From Paraflavitalea soli (GTDB taxonomy: Bacteria; Bacteroidota; Bacteroidia; Chitinophagales; Chitinophagaceae): 64,000 nucleotides of DNA. This document shows positions 35,148 through 43,542 of the stretch, one piece after another (the first letter of the stretch is position 1; every line of letters begins with the position of its first letter). The position numbers were made by a program, and so were the translations under genes. The notes beneath the pieces are model-generated. The model saw nothing but the letters and a program-made list of their open reading frames with translations. It did no database searches and had not been told where the DNA came from. Location of the stretch: positions 6,328,546 to 6,392,545 of the forward strand of contig NZ_CP032157.1 of assembly GCF_003555545.1 (NCBI RefSeq). Direction: 5' to 3'.

Positions 35148-35789
35148 ATGGAAAAGATCAGTGTCCTTATTGCCGACGATCATAAATTAATCAGGGAGAC
35201 CTGGAGTTATATCCTCAATAATGATCCCCGGTTTATGGTTGTTGCCGAATGCGGTGATTCTGAAGAAGCAGTGGAACATGCCAAAAATAAAAAGCCTCAG
35301 ATTGTGCTCATGGATATCAACATAGCCCCAATTTCAGGCTTCGAAGCTACCGAGAAGATCAGGAAACTCTCTCCCGGGTCAAAAGTAATTGGCATCTCTA
35401 TGCACTCCCAGCCCGCTTATGCCAAAAAGATGTTGCAGATAGGAGCCAGGGGATACGTTACTAAAAACTCTTCCAAAGACGAAATGATAGAGGCTATCCT
35501 CTCCGTACACAGCGGCAATAAATACATTTGTGATGAGATCAAGAACAATATCTCAGAACTTGTGCTCGATGAAAAGCAGGAAATGCCCAATGTGAATGCC
35601 CTCACAGGACGCGAGATCGAGATCATTAACCTCATCAAGGAAGGACAATCCTCCAAAGAAATTGCAACCTTACTCAAAATATCCCTCAAAACAGTAGAAG
35701 TTCACCGCCACAACATCCTTAAAAAGCTCAAATTAAAGAACGCTGCCTCCCTCGTCAATTACATCAATAACCTCGCTACCAGCTTGTAA
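35148..35789 (+). CDS. LuxR/NarL-type response regulator (copy 1)
   Basis: A 213-aa regulator: receiver domain with acidic pocket (ADDH, 9-12), phospho-Asp56 in IVLMDINIAP, and the switch Lys in VTKNSS; then an HTH_LuxR domain (LTGREIEIINLIKEGQSSKEIATLLKISLKTVEVHRHNILKKL). It sits 20 nt after the kinase gene and is its likely partner. It is closely related to the regulator at 38582, sharing for example KKIRKLSPGSKVI-like and TVEVHRHNILKKLK stretches. Confidence 0.92.
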   Translation: MEKISVLIADDHKLIRETWSYILNNDPRFMVVAECGDSEEAVEHAKNKKPQIVLMDINIAPISGFEATEKIRKLSPGSKVIGISMHSQPAYAKKMLQIGARGYVTKNSSKDEMIEAILSVHSGNKYICDEIKNNISELVLDEKQEMPNVNALTGREIEIINLIKEGQSSKEIATLLKISLKTVEVHRHNILKKLKLKNAASLVNYINNLATSL

Positions 35790-36078
35790 ACGCCCCATTT
35801 CCACAGCGTTAGATAAGCCAGATTGTCGCTAACAGGCTGACACCTAAGAGTATACCTGTAAGTAAAACTGAAAAAATTCCATAGGGCATTGAAAAACAAT
35901 GACCCACTTAGCGATGTATTGATAAAAATCAAACATCTTGCACCCGAAATCCAATGCCTGTTATGACCCAGGCCCCAAATCCTGAACAACCCAAATCCTA
36001 TGGAAAGAAAGCTAATCTATTGGTTTTGAGCCGTCATCACCGTATTAGCAAGAAGTCCAATCCTTTTGAAAAGAACCA

Positions 36079-36114
36079 CCCCCACGTTCCTATGAAAACT
36101 GGGGGCTTTTTTTT
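36079..36114 (+). terminator. Rho-independent terminator, distant from any gene end
   Basis: CCCCCA (36079-36084) pairs with TGGGGG (36100-36105) over 15 nt, followed by CTTTTTTTT. It is 290 nt after the response regulator stop, so it may end a long 3' UTR or an unannotated small transcript. Confidence 0.6.
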
Positions 36115-36134
36115 GCCCACCCTTATCCCCCCTT

Positions 36135-36148
36135 AGCTCGCAGCTTGC
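36135..36148 (+). repeat. Heptad repeat, AGCTCGC family (two units)
   Basis: AGCTCGC followed by the usual final unit AGCTTGC. Confidence 0.5.
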
Positions 36149-36291
36149 TTTCCCTCTCGTTGCCTTTGTGCCTCGCTGACTTATTGCCTTTCAAAACGTT
36201 AATGTTGCACCACTAAGTTGCCTCAATAAGAATGCGTCTGCTAAAAACCAGAAACTATTCCTACCTTGCGGCTCTTAACCAGGAGTAATCC

Positions 36292-38139
36292 ATGAGTGAT
36301 GAAATAAAACATGAATGCGGTTTGGCATTCATACGTTTACGCAAGCCGTTCTCCTATTATCAGCAGCAATACGGTACAGTGATGTGGGGCCTTAATAAGC
36401 TCTACCTTCTCATGGAAAAACAGCACAACCGGGGCCAGGATGGAGCCGGTGTAGCCGCTGTTAAACTCAATGTGGAGCCTGGTTACCCCTTTTTGAACCG
36501 CATCCGTAGCAATGCCAATCAACCCATTGCCGACATTTTTACCAAGATCAATAATGAGGTAAAAGAGCTGGAACAATTCCAATCCGATCTGTTGAAACAT
36601 CCCGGCCTCATGAAAGGCCATATTTCTTTTATCGGAGAATTACTCCTGGGCCACCTGCGCTACGGCACCCAGGGTAAGAACAATGTGGAATTCTGCCACC
36701 CTTTTATCAAACGCAATACCATTCCCGCGCGCAACCTGGCCTTGGCGGGTAACTTCAACCTGGTCAATACCGATGAGCTGTTTGCCCTCATTAACGTAGA
36801 ACCCGGTGATTTTCAGAAACAGAGCGATCTGGCTGCCATGATGGAGGTCATCCACCATTTTGCAGTAAAGGCCGATGAAGAATCCCCCGGTAACCTGGAT
36901 GTCCTCAAAGTTTTACGCAAAGCAGTTCCATTATTCGATGGGGGCTTCACCGTCGGTGGCCTTATTGGCAATGGAGATTCCTTTGTCTTCAGGGACGCTC
37001 ATGGCATCCGCCCTGCTTATTATTACATGGATGACGATGTGGTAGTGGCGGCTTCCGAGCGTTCTGCTATCCGTACCGTTTTCAATGTAGGTGAAAATGA
37101 AGTACAGGAGCTGATGCCAGGCATGGGGCTGATCGTTAAGTCCGATGGCAATATTGTCGTTGATAAGATACTGGAACCCAAAGAACGCCGCGCCTGTAGC
37201 TTTGAACGCATCTATTTCTCCCGTGGCAGCGATGAAAAGATCTACCGCGAAAGGAATGCACTGGGATACAACCTCAGCGACCAGATCCTCACAGCCATCA
37301 ACCACGATCTTAAGAATACCATTTTCTCATTCATTCCCAATACAGCCGAAGTTGCATTTTTCGGATTGCAAAAAGGCCTCGATGATTACCTGAAGAAAGT
37401 AAAGATCGAACGCATCTTATCATGGGGTAAAGACTTTACAGAAGAGAAATTGGCCGAAATGATCAACCGCAAGATCCGGGTGGAGAAAGTGGCCATCAAG
37501 GACGTCAAAATGCGCACCTTCATCACTGCCGATACCAGTCGCAATGAAATGGTACAGCACGTATACGATATCACTTACGGAACAGTAGAAAAAGGAAAAG
37601 ATACACTCGTTGTTATTGACGATTCCATTGTGCGGGGTACTACCCTCAAGGAAAGTATCGTGCGCATGCTCGCCAGGCTGGAGCCCAAAAAGATCATCGT
37701 CGTTTCTTCTGCTCCCCAGATACGTTATCCCGATTGCTATGGCATCGACATGAGTAAATTGGGTGACTTTATTGCCTTCAAAGCAGCCATTGAACTGATG
37801 AAGGAAAAAGGCAAGGAAGATTGCCTGCAGGAGATCTATGATAAGTGTAAAGAGCTGCAGCGCCTCGACCAGTTGCATACCGAGAACCTGGTGCGCTTGG
37901 TTTACAAACCATTTACGACAGAAGAGATTTCAGATAAGATAGCCCAGCTCATCACCCCCAAAGGACTTACCATTCCCGTACAGGTAATATTTCAGACCAT
38001 CGAATCCCTGCACCGTGCCTGCCCTACCAACACAGGCGATTGGTATTTCACCGGCAACTATCCCACGCCGGGAGGTAATAGAGTGGTCAATAAGGCTTTC
38101 ATCAACTATATGGAAGGAAAGAATGTAAGGGGATATTAA
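36292..38139 (+). CDS. Amidophosphoribosyltransferase-like protein, long Bacteroidetes type
   Basis: A 615-aa protein with an N-terminal class II glutamine amidotransferase domain whose nucleophile would be Cys9 (EIKHECGLAF, exposed after removal of a short propeptide), with NRGQDGAG and GHLRYGTQG motifs, and a C-terminal phosphoribosyltransferase domain with the PRPP loop VVIDDSIVRGTTLKE. This is the first step of purine synthesis in classical PurF (about 505 aa in E. coli). The protein here is about 110 residues longer, the form common in Bacteroidetes, and may not be the only PurF of the genome. Its stop codon lies inside the terminator palindrome. Confidence 0.85.
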   Translation: MSDEIKHECGLAFIRLRKPFSYYQQQYGTVMWGLNKLYLLMEKQHNRGQDGAGVAAVKLNVEPGYPFLNRIRSNANQPIADIFTKINNEVKELEQFQSDLLKHPGLMKGHISFIGELLLGHLRYGTQGKNNVEFCHPFIKRNTIPARNLALAGNFNLVNTDELFALINVEPGDFQKQSDLAAMMEVIHHFAVKADEESPGNLDVLKVLRKAVPLFDGGFTVGGLIGNGDSFVFRDAHGIRPAYYYMDDDVVVAASERSAIRTVFNVGENEVQELMPGMGLIVKSDGNIVVDKILEPKERRACSFERIYFSRGSDEKIYRERNALGYNLSDQILTAINHDLKNTIFSFIPNTAEVAFFGLQKGLDDYLKKVKIERILSWGKDFTEEKLAEMINRKIRVEKVAIKDVKMRTFITADTSRNEMVQHVYDITYGTVEKGKDTLVVIDDSIVRGTTLKESIVRMLARLEPKKIIVVSSAPQIRYPDCYGIDMSKLGDFIAFKAAIELMKEKGKEDCLQEIYDKCKELQRLDQLHTENLVRLVYKPFTTEEISDKIAQLITPKGLTIPVQVIFQTIESLHRACPTNTGDWYFTGNYPTPGGNRVVNKAFINYMEGKNVRGY

Positions 38140-38156
38140 TATCCCCTTTTTCTTTT
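38127..38156 (+). terminator. Terminator overlapping the stop codon of the purF-like gene
   Basis: AAGGGGATAT and ATATCCCCTT form a palindrome around TA; the TAA stop (38137-38139) lies within it, followed by TTTTTCTTTT. Confidence 0.7.
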
Positions 38157-38581
38157 GTGTAAAACCACTTCCCGCCATTCCCCTAAAACATTTGAACAAA
38201 AAAAATATTTTCAAATTCCATTTAGTACCAAATCCCCGATTAGTTGTTATAATATTAAAGGATAAGGTTTAATGGTTAACGTATTTGATTAGTCTCGCCC
38301 TGCTTTTCCAAGCGGGGCTTTTTTTTATGCCCGTATCGGGTCAGTATTTTAATCAAGATTTCATCAATGCCTGGCGAAATGAATTGATAAAGTCAGAAAA
38401 AAATCATAATATCATATACCAGATCGTGGCATGAGTTTTATTCTGTAGAAGAAGGCAGTCAACATGGTAAGGCCTAAGCATTAGTAGCACCCGCAGTAAA
38501 GAAAAAGATAGTCAACAGCTATTTTCCAGGCATCGTGTGCTTTTGCTTACCTCAATTATACCATTGTAAAAAGAAAGTCTT
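38157..38581. other. Intergenic region of 425 bp with an orphan terminator
   Basis: AT-rich; no gene recognised. A clear terminator at 38297-38326 suggests an unannotated short transcript between about 38160 and 38326. Downstream of it I see no structured element before the response regulator gene. Confidence 0.35.
38297..38326 (+). terminator. Orphan rho-independent terminator
   Basis: GCCCTGCTT pairs with AAGCGGGGC (one G-U) over 4 nt and is followed by eight T. It is 158 nt after the purF-like gene, which already has its own terminator. Confidence 0.65.
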
Positions 38582-39217
38582 ATGAGCAGAATTTCAATCA
38601 TGATCGTTGACGATCATACCCTTATCCGTGAAACCTGGTCTTTCCTCTTAGGCCGCAATGAAGGTTTTGAGGTGATTGCCGAAGTGGGCGATGGACAGCA
38701 GGCTATTGAAATTGCACGCGACAAACGCCCCAACATCATCCTGTTAGACATCAATATGTCTCCCCTCAACGGTTTTGATATCCTCAAAATGATCAGGAAG
38801 CTCTCTCCCGGCTCCAAAGTGATCGCTGTATCTATGCACTCCCAACCTTCTTATGCCAAGAAAATGCTCCGCCTCGGCGCCCGTGGCTATGTGACCAAAA
38901 ACTCCCCCCGCCAGGAAATGTTGGATGCTATCAAAGAGGTCTATGATGGCCATATATATATTTGCCAGGAAGTAAAGAACATTATTTCTGTCCAGATGCT
39001 CGGAGAAGATGAGAACCTGCCCGGCCTCAACCAGCTTTCAGAACGCGAAATAGAGGTCATTAACCTCATCAGGGATGGACTATCTTCCAAAGAAATTGCT
39101 GCCAAACTCAATATTGCCATCAAAACAGTAGAAGTCCACCGCCATAATATCCTCAAAAAGCTTAAAGTAAAAAACACAGCCTCCCTCATCAACTACATCA
39201 ATGCAAGCGGACTCTAA
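38582..39217 (+). CDS. LuxR/NarL-type response regulator (copy 2)
   Basis: A 211-aa orphan regulator, paralogous to the one at 35148 over its whole length. Receiver: VDDH (9-12), phospho-Asp56 in IILLDINMSP, VTKNSP; output: HTH_LuxR with LSEREIEVINLIRDGLSSKEIAAKLNIAIKTVEVHRHNILKKLK. No kinase gene adjoins, so it may share the kinase at 32818 or answer another one. The start ATG lies 3 nt after an A-rich stretch without a clear promoter. Confidence 0.9.
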   Translation: MSRISIMIVDDHTLIRETWSFLLGRNEGFEVIAEVGDGQQAIEIARDKRPNIILLDINMSPLNGFDILKMIRKLSPGSKVIAVSMHSQPSYAKKMLRLGARGYVTKNSPRQEMLDAIKEVYDGHIYICQEVKNIISVQMLGEDENLPGLNQLSEREIEVINLIRDGLSSKEIAAKLNIAIKTVEVHRHNILKKLKVKNTASLINYINASGL

Positions 39218-39262
39218 CCCTTGATTCATCCGCCATCTTGGTTCCTGCCCCGCCCCGCCTTC

Positions 39263-39297
39263 TGCTCGCAGCTCACGGCTCGCAGCTCATAGCTTGC
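39263..39297 (+). repeat. Heptad repeat, AGCTCGC family (five units)
   Basis: Five 7-bp units, beginning TGCTCGC and ending AGCTCAT, AGCTTGC. Confidence 0.65.
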
Positions 39298-39344
39298 CTT
39301 TCCCCTCGCTGCCTGGCTGCCTCGTTGCCTTCTTTCCTGCCTTT

Positions 39345-39379
39345 CGCTCGCAGCTCGCAGCTCATTGCTCGCAGCTTGC
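39345..39379 (+). repeat. Heptad repeat, AGCTCGC family (five units)
   Basis: Five 7-bp units, beginning CGCTCGC and ending TGCTCGC, AGCTTGC; nearly a second copy of the array at 39263. Confidence 0.65.
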
Positions 39380-39576
39380 CTTTCCCTCCCCCTGCCAAAT
39401 CCACCAAAAAACAAAAAATATTTTGGCAAATGCCCGTTTAGGGCCAAAAATACCCAGTTCTGGCAAAGATTTTGCTAATAATAAGCTGCCGACCGTTTAG
39501 CTTCCTATGGGGAACCACCACTAAAACAGGCCTGTTTATTATTGTCTGATTCCTTTGATTGAAACTTATTAAGTAC

Positions 39577-39609
39577 TTTAAGGGGGAGTATTCCCCCTTA
39601 AATTTTTTT
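39577..39609 (+). promoter_or_regulatory. Terminator-like hairpin abutting the start codon
   Basis: TTTAAGGGGGA pairs perfectly with TCCCCCTTAAA over a 4-nt loop, then seven T run straight into the ATG of the phosphatase gene. It could be an attenuator, a ribosome-access switch, or the end of an upstream transcript. Confidence 0.5.
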
Positions 39610-40107
39610 ATGAAGCACATTCTCCTGATCCGCCATGCTAAAAGCAGCTGGGGCGATCCCGCGCTGTCAGATTTTGATCGTCCGCTCAATGAGCGCGGTA
39701 AACAAGATAGCCCCCTGATGGCACAACGCCTCCTGGCCAGGTCCATCACTATTGATGCATTCCTCTCCAGTCCCGCCAAACGCGCCCGTAAAACAGCCGC
39801 ACTCTTCGCTGCAGAATACAATGTCGACAAAGAAAAGATCATCCAGGTTCCTGAACTCTACCACGCTTCTCCAGCCAATTTTCTGGAAGTCATTGTACAG
39901 GCACCCAACGATGCTGGCACCATCGCTGTCTTTTCACACAACCCCGGCATCACCGAGTTTGTAAACACCCTTACAGAAGTAAGAGTGGATGACATGCCTA
40001 CATGCGCTATCTTTGGCGTGCAGGTTTCCACTCAAAACTGGGCTCACTTTAAAGAGGCGCCTAAAACCTTTTGGTTTTTTGATTATCCCAAATCTTTATC
40101 AGTATAA
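39610..40107 (+). CDS. Histidine phosphatase superfamily protein, SixA-like
   Basis: A 165-aa small phosphatase with the RHG signature LIRHAKSSWGD (catalytic His at residue 8), the second Arg in SSPAKRARKTA, and the second catalytic His in VFSHNPGITEFVN. SixA-type enzymes can dephosphorylate phosphohistidine proteins. The frame opens 17 codons upstream, but that would translate the hairpin, so the ATG at 39610 (MKHILLIRHAK) is chosen. Confidence 0.88.
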   Translation: MKHILLIRHAKSSWGDPALSDFDRPLNERGKQDSPLMAQRLLARSITIDAFLSSPAKRARKTAALFAAEYNVDKEKIIQVPELYHASPANFLEVIVQAPNDAGTIAVFSHNPGITEFVNTLTEVRVDDMPTCAIFGVQVSTQNWAHFKEAPKTFWFFDYPKSLSV

Positions 40108-40316
40108 CCCGGCATTATCCATCCTTCCACATGGCACGATTTTTACTGGTATGGATAGATAGGCTTACTGTCCAGGGAAGCCTGCCCCGGTTCGCACCCT
40201 TTTAAAACTGGTTTCACCAGCTTACCACTACCACACCTATTCAATTTTCCTTTGAAGGCTACACATCCAATCTGAGCCTCTGATGCCACTATTTAATTAC
40301 TGGTAAAATCTTGCCT

Positions 40317-41789
40317 ATGCCACTACGGCTACCTGCTATTGCGCAAAAAGCGATTTGCTTTTTTGCGCTGTTAAGTATTGGTTGTAGTACCTGGTCACAG
40401 TGTACCCCAGTCAACCTGGAAAAAATAACCCTTCCCTCCAATGAGTGGATAGGCAATGGCTATATTAAGGGATTGCTAAGGTTCCTGCCGGCCGACTATG
40501 CTGCCAACCCCTCAAAGAAATACCCTGTTATTATATATTTCCATGGCCGCTCGGCCGCTGGTGATGGTTCACAGGATGCACTTTGCAATATCCTTGGCGA
40601 TGGGGCAACTGCCCTGCCAGGCAAAATAGAATCCAACGAATTTCCCACTACCGTTACCGTAAATGGACAGACCTATAGCTATATCGTTTTGATGCCTCAA
40701 TATGCCGAATACAGCGAACCGCCCTATTATGCCGATAAGATAGAGGCCTTTATTGATTATGCCATGTCCGCTTATCGCATAGACCCTGCCCGGGTTTACC
40801 TTACCGGCATGAGCAGCGGGGCCAACCATGTTATTGATTATGTCTCCAGCAGTACCAGCCGCGCACAGCGTATCGCTGCCGTCTCCATGAGCTCCATGTG
40901 TTGGAAACTCTCTCTCAATCCTGCCGGCCCGGCCAATATTGCCAATGCCGGCCTGCCCACCTGGTTTGTGCATTGCGTACTCGATAATCCTTGCGTAGTT
41001 GCCTGGCCCGATGAATGGGTCAATGCCATCAACAACCAGCCCGGTGCTGTGGCGCCCAGGTATTCCAGGCTCGAAGAAACCCCCGATCCACAGCCATTCC
41101 CTTTTCCCCTATCCCAGCAATTGCTCTATTGCAGGCCCTTTCCACATGATACCTGGTTAGCTTTGTACAGCCCCTTATTTACCCCCGCCGGTGGCCCCAA
41201 TCTGGCCAATTGGTTCCTCCAGTATAGTCGCACCACCTTGCCTGTTCGCCTTAAAAACTTCACAGCCCGGTTAACTGCCGGCAAAGTCGCCCTGCAATGG
41301 ACCACTACTTCCGAAACCGACAATGCATCCTTTACCATTGAACGCGCAGGCAGCGATGGCCGCTTTACCTCATTGGCTACTGTAAAAGGTAGCGGGAACG
41401 CAGGGGTAGATAAGCAATACGACTACAGCGATGAAAAACCTTTGCCCCAGCTTAGTTATTACAGACTGGTGCAAACCGATATCGATGGCGATAAACAATA
41501 CCTGGGCACCAAAACAGTTGTTAACCGCCAGGGCCTTCGGCAGCTCATCATCCCGGCCGCCAATCCTTTTATCAATAATATAGTGGCCTATATCAATGTA
41601 GATAAAACAATGAAAGTGATCGTGGAAGTCACAGATATAAGTGGAAGAAAAATAGCTGGTCTTACTGGTATGTATGCACCCGGTGCTACAGAGATCAACC
41701 TGCCGGCTGCACAACTTTCAAAAGGCATATATTATTTGAGGGCTCAAAGTGGATCAATAACCGATACCTATAAGATTATCAAGCAATAG
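40317..41789 (+). CDS. Secreted esterase-like alpha/beta hydrolase with T9SS sorting domain (copy 1)
   Basis: A 490-aa protein starting at the ATG two codons after a TTG. After a signal peptide (ending STWSQ) comes an esterase/PHB-depolymerase-like hydrolase: FHGRSAAGDGS oxyanion region, nucleophile Ser166 in LTGMSSGAN, a probable acid in HCVLDNPC and His in FPHDTW. A Fn3-like region (about 305-400) and a C-terminal type A sorting domain (VTDISGRKIAGL ... GIYYLRAQSGSITDTYKIIKQ) mark it for export and surface attachment by T9SS. A close paralog follows 55 nt later. Confidence 0.85.
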   Translation: MPLRLPAIAQKAICFFALLSIGCSTWSQCTPVNLEKITLPSNEWIGNGYIKGLLRFLPADYAANPSKKYPVIIYFHGRSAAGDGSQDALCNILGDGATALPGKIESNEFPTTVTVNGQTYSYIVLMPQYAEYSEPPYYADKIEAFIDYAMSAYRIDPARVYLTGMSSGANHVIDYVSSSTSRAQRIAAVSMSSMCWKLSLNPAGPANIANAGLPTWFVHCVLDNPCVVAWPDEWVNAINNQPGAVAPRYSRLEETPDPQPFPFPLSQQLLYCRPFPHDTWLALYSPLFTPAGGPNLANWFLQYSRTTLPVRLKNFTARLTAGKVALQWTTTSETDNASFTIERAGSDGRFTSLATVKGSGNAGVDKQYDYSDEKPLPQLSYYRLVQTDIDGDKQYLGTKTVVNRQGLRQLIIPAANPFINNIVAYINVDKTMKVIVEVTDISGRKIAGLTGMYAPGATEINLPAAQLSKGIYYLRAQSGSITDTYKIIKQ

Positions 41790-41844
41790 CTAACATTTTT
41801 AATAATCATTTAGTTAATCAACAACCTGTAAAAACACCCTGCTT

Positions 41845-43344
41845 ATGCGCCTTTTTGTACGCTCTGCTGTTCGTAGTGCCTTTTCTTTTTTTGTGCTTTC
41901 CCTTTCCTTGCTGTACACCCACGAGGCCCTGGCTCAGGATTATTGTAATAGCCCCCGGTGGCCTGGAGATGGCGTACCATTAAAGCAGAAAAAGGTAACC
42001 AATGTCAACATCCCAGGTACCAGCAACATACATGGGTACCTCGAAAACCTCCCCAATGACTATGATGCCAACCCTTCTAAGAAATACCCGTTGTATGTCT
42101 TTATTCACGGTGTGAATGAATTTGGGTCTGGCTCTTCTGCTGATCTGTGCAAACTGATGGCACAATTTTGGTGGACCCCTTCCACCCTGTCCGAATGGCC
42201 AACCACTTCCAACATCCAGTTCCCGCAATCAGTCGCAGATCAAAATGGCCAAACCCATAAATTCATATTGATTACTCCCCAGATAGTGGACTGGGGCGTC
42301 TTTCCCAATGCAAGTTCCACCTTGAATGCCTTGTTTGATTACCTCATCGCCAAATACCGGGTGGATGTTTCCAGGATCTATTTAACGGGTCTTAGTATGG
42401 GAGCCAATTTTATTCAATCCTATGCGGGCGCCAGCCTGGCCAATGCCCGCCGTATTGCGGCACTCGTTCCCGTGGCGCCATGCGACACGCTTTCTGTAGC
42501 GCAGGCCAATATTATAGCTCGTGCTAATTTACCTTTCTGGTCTTTCCAGTGTAGCTACGACAACATGTGTCCGGGAGCTACAGCAATGAAAAATGCCGCA
42601 CTCATCAATAACCAAAGCCCAGCTCCCGCCGTTCAGGCTTGGGCCACTACTTTCCCTGTGCCTGGTCAGGGTTGTAATGCCGGTCTGGCCCATGATGTGT
42701 GGGGGTATGCATACAATCCTACTTTTAAACAGACCGTTAACGGAAGGACCGTTAATTCTTACGAGTGGATGGTGCAGTACAACCGTTCCTCCCTGCTGCC
42801 CGTAGCGTTGGAAGATTATACAGTAACCCTCAAAGGCGGAAAAGTACAGGTACGTTGGACCACTTCTGCCGAAAGCAACAATGCCCGTTTCAATATCGAA
42901 CGTTCTGCCGATGGCAAGAGCTTCACAGAAATAGCCGCCATTCCTGCTACCGGCAACTCCACCGGCAAAGCCTACGAGTGGGTTGACGAACGCCCCCTTA
43001 CCAACCTCAGTTATTACAGGCTTACACAAACCGACCTCGATGGCCGCAAGGAAATTTTCTCTATGAAGAAAATAATGAACCGCGTTGCAGGCGATCGTTC
43101 CATCATTGTGGCTCCCAATCCATTTGTGAATGAGCTCACAGCTTTCGTGAATGTGCCCCATACACAGCACGTGAACATTACCATTACCGACATCAGTGGC
43201 CGCGTGCTCAAAACACTCAATGGAAAATATGCTGAAGGTGCTGCAGAGATCAACATCAAAACCACCGATCTGCCCAAAGGCATTTACTTCCTGAAAATTA
43301 AGGGAGAAGACTTTGCCCAGGCACAAAAAATAGTAAAACAGTAA
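41845..43344 (+). CDS. Secreted esterase-like alpha/beta hydrolase with T9SS sorting domain (copy 2)
   Basis: A 499-aa paralog of the preceding gene: signal peptide ending EALAQ, FIHGVNEFGSGSS, nucleophile Ser184 in LTGLSMGAN, SYDNMCPG and AHDVWG for the acid and His, then VRWTTSAESNNARFNIERS (Fn3-like) and a T9SS type A domain (ITDISGRVLKTL ... GIYFLKIKGEDFAQAQKIVKQ). Homologues act on polysaccharide ester groups or polyesters; the true substrate is not evident. The tandem pair probably forms one transcript, ended by a hairpin 16 nt after this gene. Confidence 0.85.
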   Translation: MRLFVRSAVRSAFSFFVLSLSLLYTHEALAQDYCNSPRWPGDGVPLKQKKVTNVNIPGTSNIHGYLENLPNDYDANPSKKYPLYVFIHGVNEFGSGSSADLCKLMAQFWWTPSTLSEWPTTSNIQFPQSVADQNGQTHKFILITPQIVDWGVFPNASSTLNALFDYLIAKYRVDVSRIYLTGLSMGANFIQSYAGASLANARRIAALVPVAPCDTLSVAQANIIARANLPFWSFQCSYDNMCPGATAMKNAALINNQSPAPAVQAWATTFPVPGQGCNAGLAHDVWGYAYNPTFKQTVNGRTVNSYEWMVQYNRSSLLPVALEDYTVTLKGGKVQVRWTTSAESNNARFNIERSADGKSFTEIAAIPATGNSTGKAYEWVDERPLTNLSYYRLTQTDLDGRKEIFSMKKIMNRVAGDRSIIVAPNPFVNELTAFVNVPHTQHVNITITDISGRVLKTLNGKYAEGAAEINIKTTDLPKGIYFLKIKGEDFAQAQKIVKQ

Positions 43345-43360
43345 GCCCGGTCTTACATAA

Positions 43361-43408
43361 AATAAAACGAGGTGACACCTTTTCCAAAAGCTGTCACCTC
43401 GTTTTATT
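43361..43408 (+). terminator. Hairpin terminator, GGTGACACC family
   Basis: AATAAAACGAGGTGACA pairs with TGTCACCTCGTTTTATT; an inner CTTTT/AAAAG pair is separated by one mismatch. T-rich on the 3' side. Confidence 0.75.
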
Positions 43409-43449
43409 GATAGATCAATTCAACTTGTCAGCTTGTCGAAGGCGACTAA

Positions 43450-43482
43450 AGGGTGGGTCGCCCTTTCGGGACGGCTCACCCT
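43450..43482 (+). terminator. Second hairpin, GGGTGGGTC/GGCTCACCC family
   Basis: AGGGTGGGTCG pairs with CGGCTCACCCT including two G-U pairs at the same places as at 17798 and 31220; CCC/GGG extends it past a bulged A. There is no T tract. Confidence 0.55.
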
Positions 43483-43521
43483 GATCTAAAGGACTCTGTC
43501 GAAAGCCCTCGTCACAAATGC

Positions 43522-43542
43522 ATTGCCGACTGCCAATTCATG
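43522..43542 (+). repeat. Heptad repeat, ACTGCCG family
   Basis: ATTGCCG, ACTGCCA, ATTCATG; the last unit overlaps the stop codon of the minus-strand glycosyltransferase gene (43538). Confidence 0.5.

Larger units (their letters stand above)
35790..36291. other. Intergenic region of 502 bp with a terminator and a repeat
   Basis: No convincing gene. It holds an orphan terminator (36079-36114), a two-unit AGCTCGC repeat (36135-36148) and a stretch of TTGCCT/TGCCTCG-like degenerate repeats (about 36155-36190) similar to 39301-39340. A frame of 60 codons at 35954 runs through the terminator and is not credited. Confidence 0.4.
39218..39609. other. Repeat-rich intergenic region of 392 bp
   Basis: Contains two five-unit AGCTCGC heptad arrays separated by TGCCTCG/TTGCCT-type degenerate repeats (about 39301-39342), then unique sequence and a terminator-like hairpin directly before the phosphatase start. 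No gene. Confidence 0.5.

Noticed and set aside
35954-36136. A 60-codon plus-strand frame
   Set aside because: Its end translates the terminator and its T tract, and there is no signal, motif or promoter to support it.
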